Assembly (NCBI GenBank): GCA_963783235.1
Contig: CAWAMN010000002.1
Coordinates: 1,426,001-1,490,000, forward strand
Origin: Thiohalomonas sp963783235
GTDB taxonomy: Bacteria > Pseudomonadota > Gammaproteobacteria > Thiohalomonadales > Thiohalomonadaceae
Length of the DNA stretch: 64,000 nt
Direction of reading: 5' to 3'
Below the pieces are notes generated by a model. The model saw nothing but the letters and a program-made list of their open reading frames with translations. It was not told where the DNA came from and ran no database searches. The stretch's first letter is position 1. Each line of letters starts with the position of its first letter. The translations under genes and the position numbers were made by a program. Positions 33,995-42,084 of this stretch are shown here, piece by piece.

Positions 33995-35326
33995 ATGAAG
34001 TCTTCTTCACGTTTCATCCTTGTCCTTACCATGGGACTGGTGCTCGGCTTTTCGTTCGGGATTGGCGGTAGCGTTTTCGCCGACCGATCGGAGCCGAATA
34101 CGTTGCCGCTGGACGAGTTGCGGAGCTTCAGCGAGGTGTTCGGTAAAATCAAAGGCGATTATGTCGAGGATATTACCGACGAGCAGCTGCTCGAATATGC
34201 CATTCGCGGGATGTTGAGCGGCCTCGATCCCCACTCCACCTACATGAATCAGGAAGAGTTCAAGGAACTTCAGGTCGGCACGACCGGCGAGTTTGGTGGC
34301 CTTGGTATCGAAGTGGGCATGGAAGACGGCTTCGTCAAGGTGGTCGCCCCCATCGACGATACCCCCGCCCAGCAGGCCGGCGTCGAAGCCGGGGACCTGG
34401 TGATTCGGCTCAACGAGACCCCGGTCAAGGGGCTGACGCTCAATGAGGCGGTCAAGCTCATGCGCGGCAAACCGGGGACCGATATTAGCCTGACGATTGT
34501 CCGCGAGGGCGCCGATAAACCGTTGAAGCTGACGATCACCCGCGACGTCATCAAGGTCAAAAGCGTCAAGAGCCGTACCCTGGACGACGGTTACGGGTAT
34601 TTGCGCATCACCAATTTCCAGACCCATACCACCGAACATGTGGCGCGGGCCATCGACGAGTTGAAGAAAGAGAACGGGGGCAGCCTTCGCGGGTTGGTCC
34701 TTGATCTGCGCAACAACCCCGGCGGCGTTCTGGGCGCCGCGGTCGGTGTGGCCGATGCCTTCCTCAAGGACGGGTTGGTCGTCTATACCGACGGGCGCGC
34801 CTCCGATTCTCAGCTGAGTTTCAACGCGACCCCGGAGGATCTGGTCAAGCGAGCGCCCATCGTCGTACTGATCAACGGCGGTTCTGCCTCGGCCTCCGAG
34901 ATCGTCGCCGGCGCCCTGCAGGACCACAAACGGGCTGTTATCATGGGGACGCCTTCATTTGGCAAGGGGTCCGTACAGACCATCTTCCCGATGAGCAACA
35001 ATACGGCGGTAAAGCTGACGACCGCCCGCTATTTCACCCCGTCCGGCCGCTCTATCCAGGCCGAGGGCATCGAGCCCGACATTACGCTCGAGGCGCTGGA
35101 AGTCGCCGAATCCGAAGAGGCGGATTTCGTTCCGCTGAAGGAGGCGGACCTGAATGGTCACCTTACCAACGGGAATGGTGACAACGAGGGTAAGAAAGAG
35201 CAGCCGAAGGACGACCAGGACACTGAGAAGAAAAAAGGCGAGTCGCTTGCGAGCCAGGACTACGCCCTGCACGAGGCGCTGTCCCTGCTCAAGGGTCTGA
35301 ACATCCTGCAGGCCCGTACCGAGTAG
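33995..35326 (+). CDS. ctpA: Carboxyl-terminal processing protease (S41 family)
   Basis: A 443-residue periplasmic serine protease with an N-terminal signal/anchor (about 5-28), a PDZ domain (about 85-175, GLGIEVGMEDGFVKVVAPIDDTPA) and the S41 domain. The catalytic Ser/Lys dyad is Ser297 (NGGSASASEI) and Lys324 (SFGKGSVQT). The C-terminal ~45 residues are highly charged and low in complexity (DNEGKKEQPKDDQD) and not part of the fold. A CGGAGTGG precedes the ATG. CtpA-type proteases trim envelope proteins and peptidoglycan hydrolases, which fits its place after an amidase activator. Confidence 0.95.
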   Translation: MKSSSRFILVLTMGLVLGFSFGIGGSVFADRSEPNTLPLDELRSFSEVFGKIKGDYVEDITDEQLLEYAIRGMLSGLDPHSTYMNQEEFKELQVGTTGEFGGLGIEVGMEDGFVKVVAPIDDTPAQQAGVEAGDLVIRLNETPVKGLTLNEAVKLMRGKPGTDISLTIVREGADKPLKLTITRDVIKVKSVKSRTLDDGYGYLRITNFQTHTTEHVARAIDELKKENGGSLRGLVLDLRNNPGGVLGAAVGVADAFLKDGLVVYTDGRASDSQLSFNATPEDLVKRAPIVVLINGGSASASEIVAGALQDHKRAVIMGTPSFGKGSVQTIFPMSNNTAVKLTTARYFTPSGRSIQAEGIEPDITLEALEVAESEEADFVPLKEADLNGHLTNGNGDNEGKKEQPKDDQDTEKKKGESLASQDYALHEALSLLKGLNILQARTE

Positions 35327-35377
35327 TTCCCGTCCACCACGGGAACGGCTGCGAGCGCTCCGGATAAGGGGGCTGGT

Positions 35378-36190
35378 TTGCTGTTTCGTATCCTGATGGC
35401 CGCGCTGCTCGGTGCGGCCATCTCTTTTTCCGCCTGCGCGGACACTATCCCGCGCCTGGCCATCATCATCGATGACCTGGGCGACCGTTTGCCGGAAGGC
35501 CGGCGGGCGGTTCGGCTACCCGGTTCGCTCACCTACTCCATCCTGCCGCACACCCCCTATTCCCGAAGCCTCGCAACGCTTGCACACCGCCTGGGCAAGG
35601 AGATCATGCTTCACCTGCCCATGGACTCGGTGAACGGAAACCGCCTCGGCCCCGGCGGTCTCAGGCTCGAGATGACTCATGAGACGTTTCGCCGGACGCT
35701 GCTCGGCGACCTCGAATCTGTCCCCTATGCACGGGGCGTGAACAATCACATGGGCAGTCTTCTGACCCGGCATCCGGGCCATATGGGCTGGTTGATGGCC
35801 GAACTGACGGCGGCCGGTGGGCTCTATTTCGTGGACAGCCGCACGGCGCAGCGCAGTGTGGCCGTTCGGGTCGCCGAGGAGTACGGCCTGCCGGCCACCC
35901 GGCGCGATATTTTTCTCGACAATTTCAGGCGGTCCGACTACATCGCGGGGCAGCTGCGCAAGGCCGTCACCATCGCCCGGGGGACCGGGACCGCCATCGC
36001 CATCGGTCATCCCTACCCCGAAACCCTCACGGCGTTGCAAAAGCTGCTGCCTCAGCTAAAAGCTCAGGGTATCCGGCTGGTCCCGGTCTCCCAACTGATT
36101 CACCGACGCAACGAACGGAGCATCGAGCAATGGCAAGCGTCCTTGTACCCCTCGCAGAGGGCTGCGAAGAACTCGAAGCCGTCACCATAA
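35378..36190 (+). CDS. Divergent polysaccharide deacetylase family protein (YibQ-type)
   Basis: A 270-residue secreted protein of the DUF610/YibQ family, related to NodB-type deacetylases. Signal peptide about 1-21; the domain starts RLAIIIDDLGD (metal-site Asp pair) and continues with LTYSILPHTPYS, EIMLHLPMDS, VNNHMGSLLT and IAIGHPYPETL, the motifs that hold the metal and catalytic residues. TTG 35378 was chosen because AAGGGGGC lies just upstream; ATG 35396 would shorten the signal peptide. It overlaps the DJ-1-family gene by 61 bp. Substrate is unknown, perhaps a cell-wall glycan. Confidence 0.87.
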   Translation: MLFRILMAALLGAAISFSACADTIPRLAIIIDDLGDRLPEGRRAVRLPGSLTYSILPHTPYSRSLATLAHRLGKEIMLHLPMDSVNGNRLGPGGLRLEMTHETFRRTLLGDLESVPYARGVNNHMGSLLTRHPGHMGWLMAELTAAGGLYFVDSRTAQRSVAVRVAEEYGLPATRRDIFLDNFRRSDYIAGQLRKAVTIARGTGTAIAIGHPYPETLTALQKLLPQLKAQGIRLVPVSQLIHRRNERSIEQWQASLYPSQRAAKNSKPSP

Positions 36191-36681
36191 TCGACCTGTT
36201 GGTCCGTGGCGGTATCGAGGTGGTTACCGCCGGTCTGGAAGAGGGGCCCGTGAAGGCCTCCCGGGGCGTCACACTGCTCCCGGACACCACGCTGGATGAT
36301 GCGCTCGGGCGCGAATTCGACATGGTCGTGCTACCCGGCGGCGGTCCCGGGGCCGAACGACTCGACAGGGACCCCCGCATCGGTGAACTGCTGAAGAAGA
36401 TGGCCGCCAAGGGCAAGTACACCGCTGCGATCTGCGCCGCTCCCAAGGTCCTCGCCAATGCGGGCCTGCTGACCGGCAAGACCGCTACCAGCTTTCCCGG
36501 CTTTGTCGACAAGATGGAGGTCCCCAATCTCACCTATGTCGAGGACCCCGTCGTCCAGGACGGCATGGTGATAACCTCCCGCGGACCCGGCACCGCCATG
36601 GACTTCGCCCTTCACCTCATCCAACAGCTCGCCGGCAAGGCCAAGCGCGACGAAGTTGAAGCCACCCTCCAGCGGCCTTGA
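36130..36681 (+). CDS. DJ-1/PfpI family protein, YajL-like
   Basis: A 183-residue DJ-1 superfamily protein with the nucleophile elbow AAICAAPKVL (Cys102), the partner Glu in PLAEGCEELEA near residue 14 and the LPGGGPGAERL loop. Closest in form to E. coli YajL and human DJ-1, which protect proteins and metabolites against reactive carbonyl or oxidative damage; the exact activity of these proteins is disputed. The start lies inside the preceding gene (61-bp overlap), so translation is coupled. A REP-like pair follows between this gene and the convergent dctM. Confidence 0.92.
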   Translation: MASVLVPLAEGCEELEAVTIIDLLVRGGIEVVTAGLEEGPVKASRGVTLLPDTTLDDALGREFDMVVLPGGGPGAERLDRDPRIGELLKKMAAKGKYTAAICAAPKVLANAGLLTGKTATSFPGFVDKMEVPNLTYVEDPVVQDGMVITSRGPGTAMDFALHLIQQLAGKAKRDEVEATLQRP

Positions 36682-36739
36682 AGGATCAGCCGTAGAGGAC
36701 ACCGGGAGGGTTACCACTCCGCCGGCGGTGATTGGGCGC

Positions 36740-36810
36740 GTAGGAGCGGCGCGTCGCCGCGATGCCCCCCCTCAAAGTCCAAGGAAAATCGCCCCGCGCG
36801 GGGCTCCTAC
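36740..36810. repeat. REP-like inverted pair (dispersed copy 2), overlapping the dctM stop codon
   Basis: GTAGGAGCGGCGCGTCGCCG from 36740 and ATCGCCCCGCGCGGGGCTCC from 36788, ending with TAC at 36810, repeat the pair at 5172-5234 almost exactly. The right end supplies the TAG stop of dctM (36807-36809, minus strand). It separates the convergent YajL-like and dctM genes. Confidence 0.8.
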
Positions 36811-38093
36811 GACCTGAATGCCAGATCCCGCAGGAACAGCGCGATGTCGGGAAAGACGATGAGCAGGGCGCTGGCGATCAGCAGCATGAAGATAAACGGT
36901 GGTGTGCCTCGGATGATCTCCAGGTAGGGGCGCCGGAAGATGGCCATGGCGGTGAAGATGTCGCAGCCAAACGGCGGGGTGGCGGAGCCGATGGCCGCCT
37001 GCAGCGTCACCAGCGTACCCACCAGGACCGGGTCGATTCCGGCCCGGTCAATCACCGGAGCGAAGATTGGGGTCAGGATGAGGATCACCACGATGGGGTC
37101 GACGAACATGCAGCCGACAAAGAAGGCGACGGCGATGATGGCCAACACCATTTGCGGATTGCCGGCCGCCTCGGTGAGCAGACCTCCCAGGAGCTGATCG
37201 GGGATCTGGGCGAATGAAATCGTCCAGGAGAACGCCGTACCGGCCGCTACCAGAATGAAGACCACGGCGGTAATCAGGCCGGTGGAGAGCGCCAGAGAAG
37301 GCAGTTCCTGGAAGGCCACCGCGCGGAAGACCAAAAGCTCCAGAATCAGCGCATAAGCCACCGATACCGCCGCGGCCTCCGTGGGGCTGAACATCCCGCT
37401 GTAGATGCCACCGATGATAATCACCGGAAAGCCCAGGGGCAGAGCCGCTTTTCTCACTGCCTGCCAGCGCAGGCTCCAGTCGGCACGCGGCTGGACCGGC
37501 ACCCCCTGGATCCGCGACACGACATAGGCATAGATCGAGAACAGCACGAGAATCAGCAGCCCGGGTCCGATGCCGGCGATGAACAGCTCCCCCACCGAGG
37601 TGCCCGAGACCACGCCATAGATAATCATGCCGATGCTCGGCGGGATGAGCAGGGCAATATCGGAGGCGTTGATGATCAGGGCGATGGCAAAACTGTCCCG
37701 ATAGCCGGCCTCCAGCAGTTTGGGGCGAAGCGGCCCGCCCATGGCAACCACCGTCGCCTGCGTCGAGCCGGAAACGGCGCCGAACAGCGTACAGGAGAGC
37801 GCCGTGGTAATCGGCAGGCCGCCGCGCACGTGGCCCACGAAACGCATCACCAGGTCCAGCAGCCGGTCTGCCGTATGGCCCTTGGTCATGATGTCGGCGG
37901 CGAAGATGAACATCGGCACGGCCGTGAGCACCGATGGACTCACACCCCCAATCATCTGTTGAATGAGAATGGCCGGGTCGGTGTAGGGGAAATACACCCA
38001 CATCAGCGCCAAGGCGGCGGCAATGAGCGGCACCATCATGGGGAATCCCATGAAAAGAAGCACAATCATCACCGCAAATACCAGGGCGACCAT
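36807..38093 (-). CDS. dctM: TRAP transporter large permease (DctM)
   Basis: A 428-residue inner-membrane protein with about 12 hydrophobic segments, the ion-coupled translocating subunit of a tripartite ATP-independent periplasmic transporter. Family motifs include PMFIFAADIMTKG, GAVSGSTQATVVAMGG, LLIPPSIGMIIYG and SATPPFGCDIF. The ATG overlaps the dctQ stop by one base (TGATG). Substrate is probably an organic acid, but DctM does not reveal it. The final codons and stop lie in a REP-like element. Confidence 0.95.
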   Translation of the reverse strand: MVALVFAVMIVLLFMGFPMMVPLIAAALALMWVYFPYTDPAILIQQMIGGVSPSVLTAVPMFIFAADIMTKGHTADRLLDLVMRFVGHVRGGLPITTALSCTLFGAVSGSTQATVVAMGGPLRPKLLEAGYRDSFAIALIINASDIALLIPPSIGMIIYGVVSGTSVGELFIAGIGPGLLILVLFSIYAYVVSRIQGVPVQPRADWSLRWQAVRKAALPLGFPVIIIGGIYSGMFSPTEAAAVSVAYALILELLVFRAVAFQELPSLALSTGLITAVVFILVAAGTAFSWTISFAQIPDQLLGGLLTEAAGNPQMVLAIIAVAFFVGCMFVDPIVVILILTPIFAPVIDRAGIDPVLVGTLVTLQAAIGSATPPFGCDIFTAMAIFRRPYLEIIRGTPPFIFMLLIASALLIVFPDIALFLRDLAFRS

Positions 38094-38647
38094 CAGGTTT
38101 CCCCCCCGGTCGGCGCTTCGTAAGCCTCTTTTTGCTGAAAGGAGAGGTGCACACCCGGTGTGGTGAGATTGCGCCAGGCGGCCAGCAGGTATTGAATCCC
38201 GCCGACGATAAAGCCGATCGGAACCCAGAGGTAAATCAGGTAGAGCGGCAGCCGCAGGGCCGGCGTGACGCTCCCCACCCGGTAGACGTCAGCCACGTAC
38301 TGGACCGCATACCAGGCAAGTACCATGAGCAGAATCCCGGTGCCGAGCGAGACGATAACCATCAATGCCTTTCGCGCCCGGCCTTTTAACTGGTCGTAAA
38401 CAGCCGACATGCGAATGTGGCGCGCGTGGCGGACCCCGTAGCCGATCCCCAGGAAGGTAATCAGCACCATCAGGATCTGATTGATCTCCTCGGCGAAGCT
38501 GAAGCTGTGGCCGAACAGATTACGCGCGCCGACATTGGTAATGCTGACGGCGGCCATCAGCAGAATGCTGGCACTCAGTACCAGCCGTTCAAAGGCCTCC
38601 AGCAGGCGATCGGCTTTGGTGATCAGGGGCAAAAGACGGTTCGTCAC
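38093..38647 (-). CDS. dctQ: TRAP transporter small permease (DctQ)
   Basis: A 184-residue four-helix inner-membrane protein of the DctQ family. It contains the conserved LVLSASILLMAAVSITNVGAR start of the first helix, FAEEINQILMVLITFLGIGYGVRHARHIRM (helix 2 and the RHxRM motif) and the Trp-rich fourth helix LIYLWVPIGFIVGGIQYL. It pairs with DctM, encoded next on the same strand. dctP is divergent across a 136-bp gap that should hold both promoters. Confidence 0.92.
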   Translation of the reverse strand: MTNRLLPLITKADRLLEAFERLVLSASILLMAAVSITNVGARNLFGHSFSFAEEINQILMVLITFLGIGYGVRHARHIRMSAVYDQLKGRARKALMVIVSLGTGILLMVLAWYAVQYVADVYRVGSVTPALRLPLYLIYLWVPIGFIVGGIQYLLAAWRNLTTPGVHLSFQQKEAYEAPTGGET

Positions 38648-38783
38648 GGGAACATCTGCGTTCGGAAACGGCCTACAGGATAGCGGGCCGGTGTCGCGAT
38701 TTCACGAAAAGCGGCTGGCCAATTTCTGTGTTAGGGTGAAATGTAGCCCGATTTGTCTTTATTGAACAAGGAATTGCCCACCC

Positions 38784-39794
38784 ATGCGACGACTTTTCCT
38801 GCTCTTCACCCTGGTGATTTTGGTTAGTGGCTGTTCCAGCGAGCCGCAGATCCGCGAGTGGCGTTTCGCTCTGGAAGAGATCCAGGGCAGCGTGCAGGAT
38901 GCCTATGCCCAGCGCTTCAAGGAGCTGATCGAGCAGCGCAGCGACGGGCGGATCAAGGTCAGCGTTTACCCCTATGGCGCCCTTGGCTCTTCGGCCCAGC
39001 TTACCGAACTGGTGCAAAACGGCGCCGTGCAGTTCGCTTTTGCCTCCCCCGGCCATTTGGGGTCGGTGGTTCCCGAGGTCCAGGTCTTTTCGCTGCATTT
39101 CCTGTTTTCCGATGATGAAGGGATCAATCAGCAGATCTTTACCGGCGATAGCGGCCTGAAGCGCCTGCTGGGCGAAGCCTATCGGGAGAAAAACCTCGAA
39201 TTGCTGAGCATCGTTCAGGAAGGCTCGATGGTCTGGACCGGCGACAGGCCGCTACGCAGCCCGGCGGACTTCGAGGGTTTCAAGGTGCGCACAATGGTAT
39301 CGCCGCTGCTGGTAGAAGCGTACGAGGCCTATGGGGCCAGCCCGACGCCGATGCCCTACTCCGAGGTCTACAGCGGGCTTCAGCTCAACATGATCGATGG
39401 CCAGGTGAATCCGGTCTTCGCCATCGAGGAGATGAGTTTCTATGAGGTGCAGGAGGCGATGACCTTTGCCAACCACCTGCCGTTCGTCTCAACCCTGGTG
39501 ACCAACCCGGGTTTCATGGCCGGACTCAGCAAGCCCGACCGGGCGTTGGTGGAATCCGTGAAAACCGAACTGGACGATTACATCTTCGACCTGCAAAAGA
39601 GCTTCAACCGGGAGCGCCTGGAGACCATCCGCCAGGAGAGTGATATCGAGATGGTGGAGTTGACCGATGACGAGCGGGCCGTATTCCGGGAAGCTGCGAT
39701 GCCCGTGCGCGACAGTTATGTGGAAAGCGTCGGCGAGCGTGGCCAGGCGATCCTGGACGCGGTTACCACCGCGCGGAGTCGCCTGGAGCAGTAG
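38784..39794 (+). CDS. dctP: TRAP transporter substrate-binding protein (DctP), lipoprotein
   Basis: A 336-residue periplasmic solute-binding protein. The N-terminus MRRLFLLFTLVILVSGC carries a lipobox ending at Cys17, so it is probably membrane-anchored, a minority feature in DctP proteins. The DctP domain has QLTELVQNGAVQFAFASPGHLG, FKVRTMVSPLLVEAYEAYGASPTPMPYSE and the ligand-binding Arg in KVRTM. It divergently faces dctQM. An AAGGA lies upstream of the ATG. Substrate unknown; sugar acids, C4-dicarboxylates and ectoine-like solutes are common for the family. Confidence 0.93.
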   Translation: MRRLFLLFTLVILVSGCSSEPQIREWRFALEEIQGSVQDAYAQRFKELIEQRSDGRIKVSVYPYGALGSSAQLTELVQNGAVQFAFASPGHLGSVVPEVQVFSLHFLFSDDEGINQQIFTGDSGLKRLLGEAYREKNLELLSIVQEGSMVWTGDRPLRSPADFEGFKVRTMVSPLLVEAYEAYGASPTPMPYSEVYSGLQLNMIDGQVNPVFAIEEMSFYEVQEAMTFANHLPFVSTLVTNPGFMAGLSKPDRALVESVKTELDDYIFDLQKSFNRERLETIRQESDIEMVELTDDERAVFREAAMPVRDSYVESVGERGQAILDAVTTARSRLEQ

Positions 39795-39931
39795 AACGGG
39801 CGACCGATTCCCGAAGGGAGTGGCTTTTTGTCACGATGGGGTCGCCCACGATCGTTGGCTGGAAGCCGCTCCTTCGTGAAGGGAACTCACGGGGGAGCTC
39901 CCTCGGTGGTGCGGCATTCGTCGTGAAACCA

Positions 39932-42010
39932 TCAATCCCCGGCCATTTCATGGAAGGCCATGATCCCGCTACGTCCCCGTTGCTTGACCGCGTACATGGC
40001 CCGGTCGGCATGTCTCATCAGGGTGGCAGCAGCGTCGCCATCGTAGGGAAAGGCGGCGATACCGATGGAGGCGGAGGTGGAGATGTTCTTGTCCTTGACC
40101 GTGAATGGATGGTCCAGGGCAGTGAGGATCTTTTCCGCCACGCGCGTCGCCGCTTCAGGCTCATGGAGCCGGGTGACGATCACCGTGAACTCATCGCCCC
40201 CGATCCGCGCAACGGTGTCGCTCTGTCGAACGCAACTGCGTAGACGATCGGCGACCTGCCGCAGCAGGTCATCGCCGGCATCGTGGCCCAGGGTGTCGTT
40301 GACCTCCTTGAAACCATCCAGGTCCATGAACAACAGTGCGAAGCGGTCCTGTTCGCGTTTGGCGTGATGGAGTCGATGCTCGAGCCGATCGAGAAAGAGG
40401 TGGCGATTCACCAGTCCGGTGAGCTCGTCATAGTTGGCTTGGCGCCAAATCTGCCCTTCCAGGCGTTTGCGCTCCGTGATGTCCTCCTTGACCGCCACAA
40501 AGTGCGTGATGGCTCCGGTCTGATCGGTAATCGGTGCAATGGAAGCCTCTTCCCAAAACACCTCGCCATTTTTTCGCCGATTGCGGAATTCGCCATGCCA
40601 GACCTGCCCCCTGGTTAAGGTATCCCACATCGCCTCATAGGTTTCTGCTGGCGTCTCCCCGGACTGGAGAAGGCGCGGGTTTTCACCCATCACCTCTTCG
40701 GCGGTATAGCCGGTCGTCTCCTGGAAGCGGGTGTTCACATACTCGATATGGCCCCCTGCATCGGTGATTATGACCGACTCGGGGCTGTGCTCTACCGCCT
40801 GCGACAGCTTGCGAAGCTGCTGTTCGGAAGCCTGGCGCAAAGAGATATCCGCGAAGGTGACCACGGCCCCCAGCACTTCGCCTGCGTGGCGAATCGGATG
40901 AGCACGGTACTCGACATCGAAGGGCTGACCGTCCGCTCTCCAGAAGGTTGCATCCTCCACATGGGCCGCCTGACCCGTTCGATACGCGACCTCCAGGGGG
41001 CAGTCGGTACTGTGTTGCGGCGCCGAACCTCGCCAAATGCCGTGTACCAGCCCATGTACGTCCCGGCCCAATATCTGGTCGGCCCGCGCCAGTCCGAACA
41101 GCTGGAGGGCGGTGGGATTGCAGAACGTGCAGCGCCCCCGGGCGTCGACGCCGTAGATGCCCTCCCCTGAGGATTCGAGCAGGAGCCGTAATCGGTGTTC
41201 GGTCTGCTCATGTTCGTCGACCTCCTCCCTCAATTCTCGGGTCCGCACCTGCACAAGCACATCCTGCTCCTCCTTGGCCCTTTTCAGGGAGAGCATCTGT
41301 ACCCGCAGCCGGGAGAGTCCCAAAACCGTGAGAAGGGAGAGCAGCAACCAAACGCCCGCGTGGGTGGCGGCGATTCGACTTTGCTGTGCCCGCGTTTCGG
41401 CCAATAGCGCTCCCACTGGCAGCGACACACTGATGCCGCCCCGGATGTCGCCGACTTCGTAACCCTGGTGTTCATGGCACTTGAGGCAGGGTTTCCCGGT
41501 GACCAGGGGTGCCATGTACCGGAATGTATTCGTCTCGGGGGTGCCCGCAAACTGCGTTGCGCTTCTTGTCCCGTCCTCGAAGCCCTTGAGTGCCTTCGCC
41601 TCCCAGCCGTCCGGTCCGTTGTCGGGGTTGAGCGGTTTCAGGCTGGTCAGACCCACCTCCAAATCGCCGCTCTCTTCAGCGACCACCCCGGCGATCTGGC
41701 GGGTCATGTAGGCCGGATTGATGAGTGTCAGCGGCGTGCCCGAAGGGGTTTCGATGTCCCGTTCGGGGACGTCCAGGTGCGGATTGGGCGGTGTCGATTC
41801 GGTGATGGGTGCGTAGACGCCGCCGTGACGGGCATTCCACAGCCGTACCGACTCGATCATCTTGACCACGAACTGGGCGCGGCTGAGGGCGAGGGCTTCA
41901 GCGTGGTGACTGAGTTCCCGCGAATTCCAGCTCAGTGAGGCGGCGACCAGGGCCGTCCAGAAGATGATGGGGACCAGCCAGAATTTGCGGTCGAGAATGA
42001 GGCGTTTCAT
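39932..42010 (-). CDS. Haem-binding DUF3365 / PAS-PAS diguanylate cyclase
   Basis: A 692-residue membrane sensor. TM1 is about 10-28; a periplasmic DUF3365 (Tll0287-like) domain to about 200 contains PCLKCHEH, a c-type haem site CxxCH at 175-179; TM2 lies near 212-232. Then a short coiled coil, two PAS domains (about 275-390 and 398-515, the second with NRRKNGEVFWEEASIAPI) and a GGDEF domain (about 525-685) with an intact RIGGDEF active site. It lacks EAL, so it should make cyclic di-GMP in response to redox state or a gas sensed at the haem. MshE, with its MshEN domain, is a potential effector in this window. Confidence 0.93.
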   Translation of the reverse strand: MKRLILDRKFWLVPIIFWTALVAASLSWNSRELSHHAEALALSRAQFVVKMIESVRLWNARHGGVYAPITESTPPNPHLDVPERDIETPSGTPLTLINPAYMTRQIAGVVAEESGDLEVGLTSLKPLNPDNGPDGWEAKALKGFEDGTRSATQFAGTPETNTFRYMAPLVTGKPCLKCHEHQGYEVGDIRGGISVSLPVGALLAETRAQQSRIAATHAGVWLLLSLLTVLGLSRLRVQMLSLKRAKEEQDVLVQVRTRELREEVDEHEQTEHRLRLLLESSGEGIYGVDARGRCTFCNPTALQLFGLARADQILGRDVHGLVHGIWRGSAPQHSTDCPLEVAYRTGQAAHVEDATFWRADGQPFDVEYRAHPIRHAGEVLGAVVTFADISLRQASEQQLRKLSQAVEHSPESVIITDAGGHIEYVNTRFQETTGYTAEEVMGENPRLLQSGETPAETYEAMWDTLTRGQVWHGEFRNRRKNGEVFWEEASIAPITDQTGAITHFVAVKEDITERKRLEGQIWRQANYDELTGLVNRHLFLDRLEHRLHHAKREQDRFALLFMDLDGFKEVNDTLGHDAGDDLLRQVADRLRSCVRQSDTVARIGGDEFTVIVTRLHEPEAATRVAEKILTALDHPFTVKDKNISTSASIGIAAFPYDGDAAATLMRHADRAMYAVKQRGRSGIMAFHEMAGD

Positions 42011-42084
42011 AGTCCCGCGGGAGAACGGGCGGCCGAAAGCGGTCCGCCCCTGAATTCTAACCCCGCATCAATCGCGGGGCGAGT

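Noticed and set aside
39798..39846. Inverted GGGCGACC/GGTCGCCC after dctP as an intrinsic terminator
   Set aside because: The arms are separated by about 33 bases and no T-run follows; it may still be a weak structure but is not a supportable terminator.
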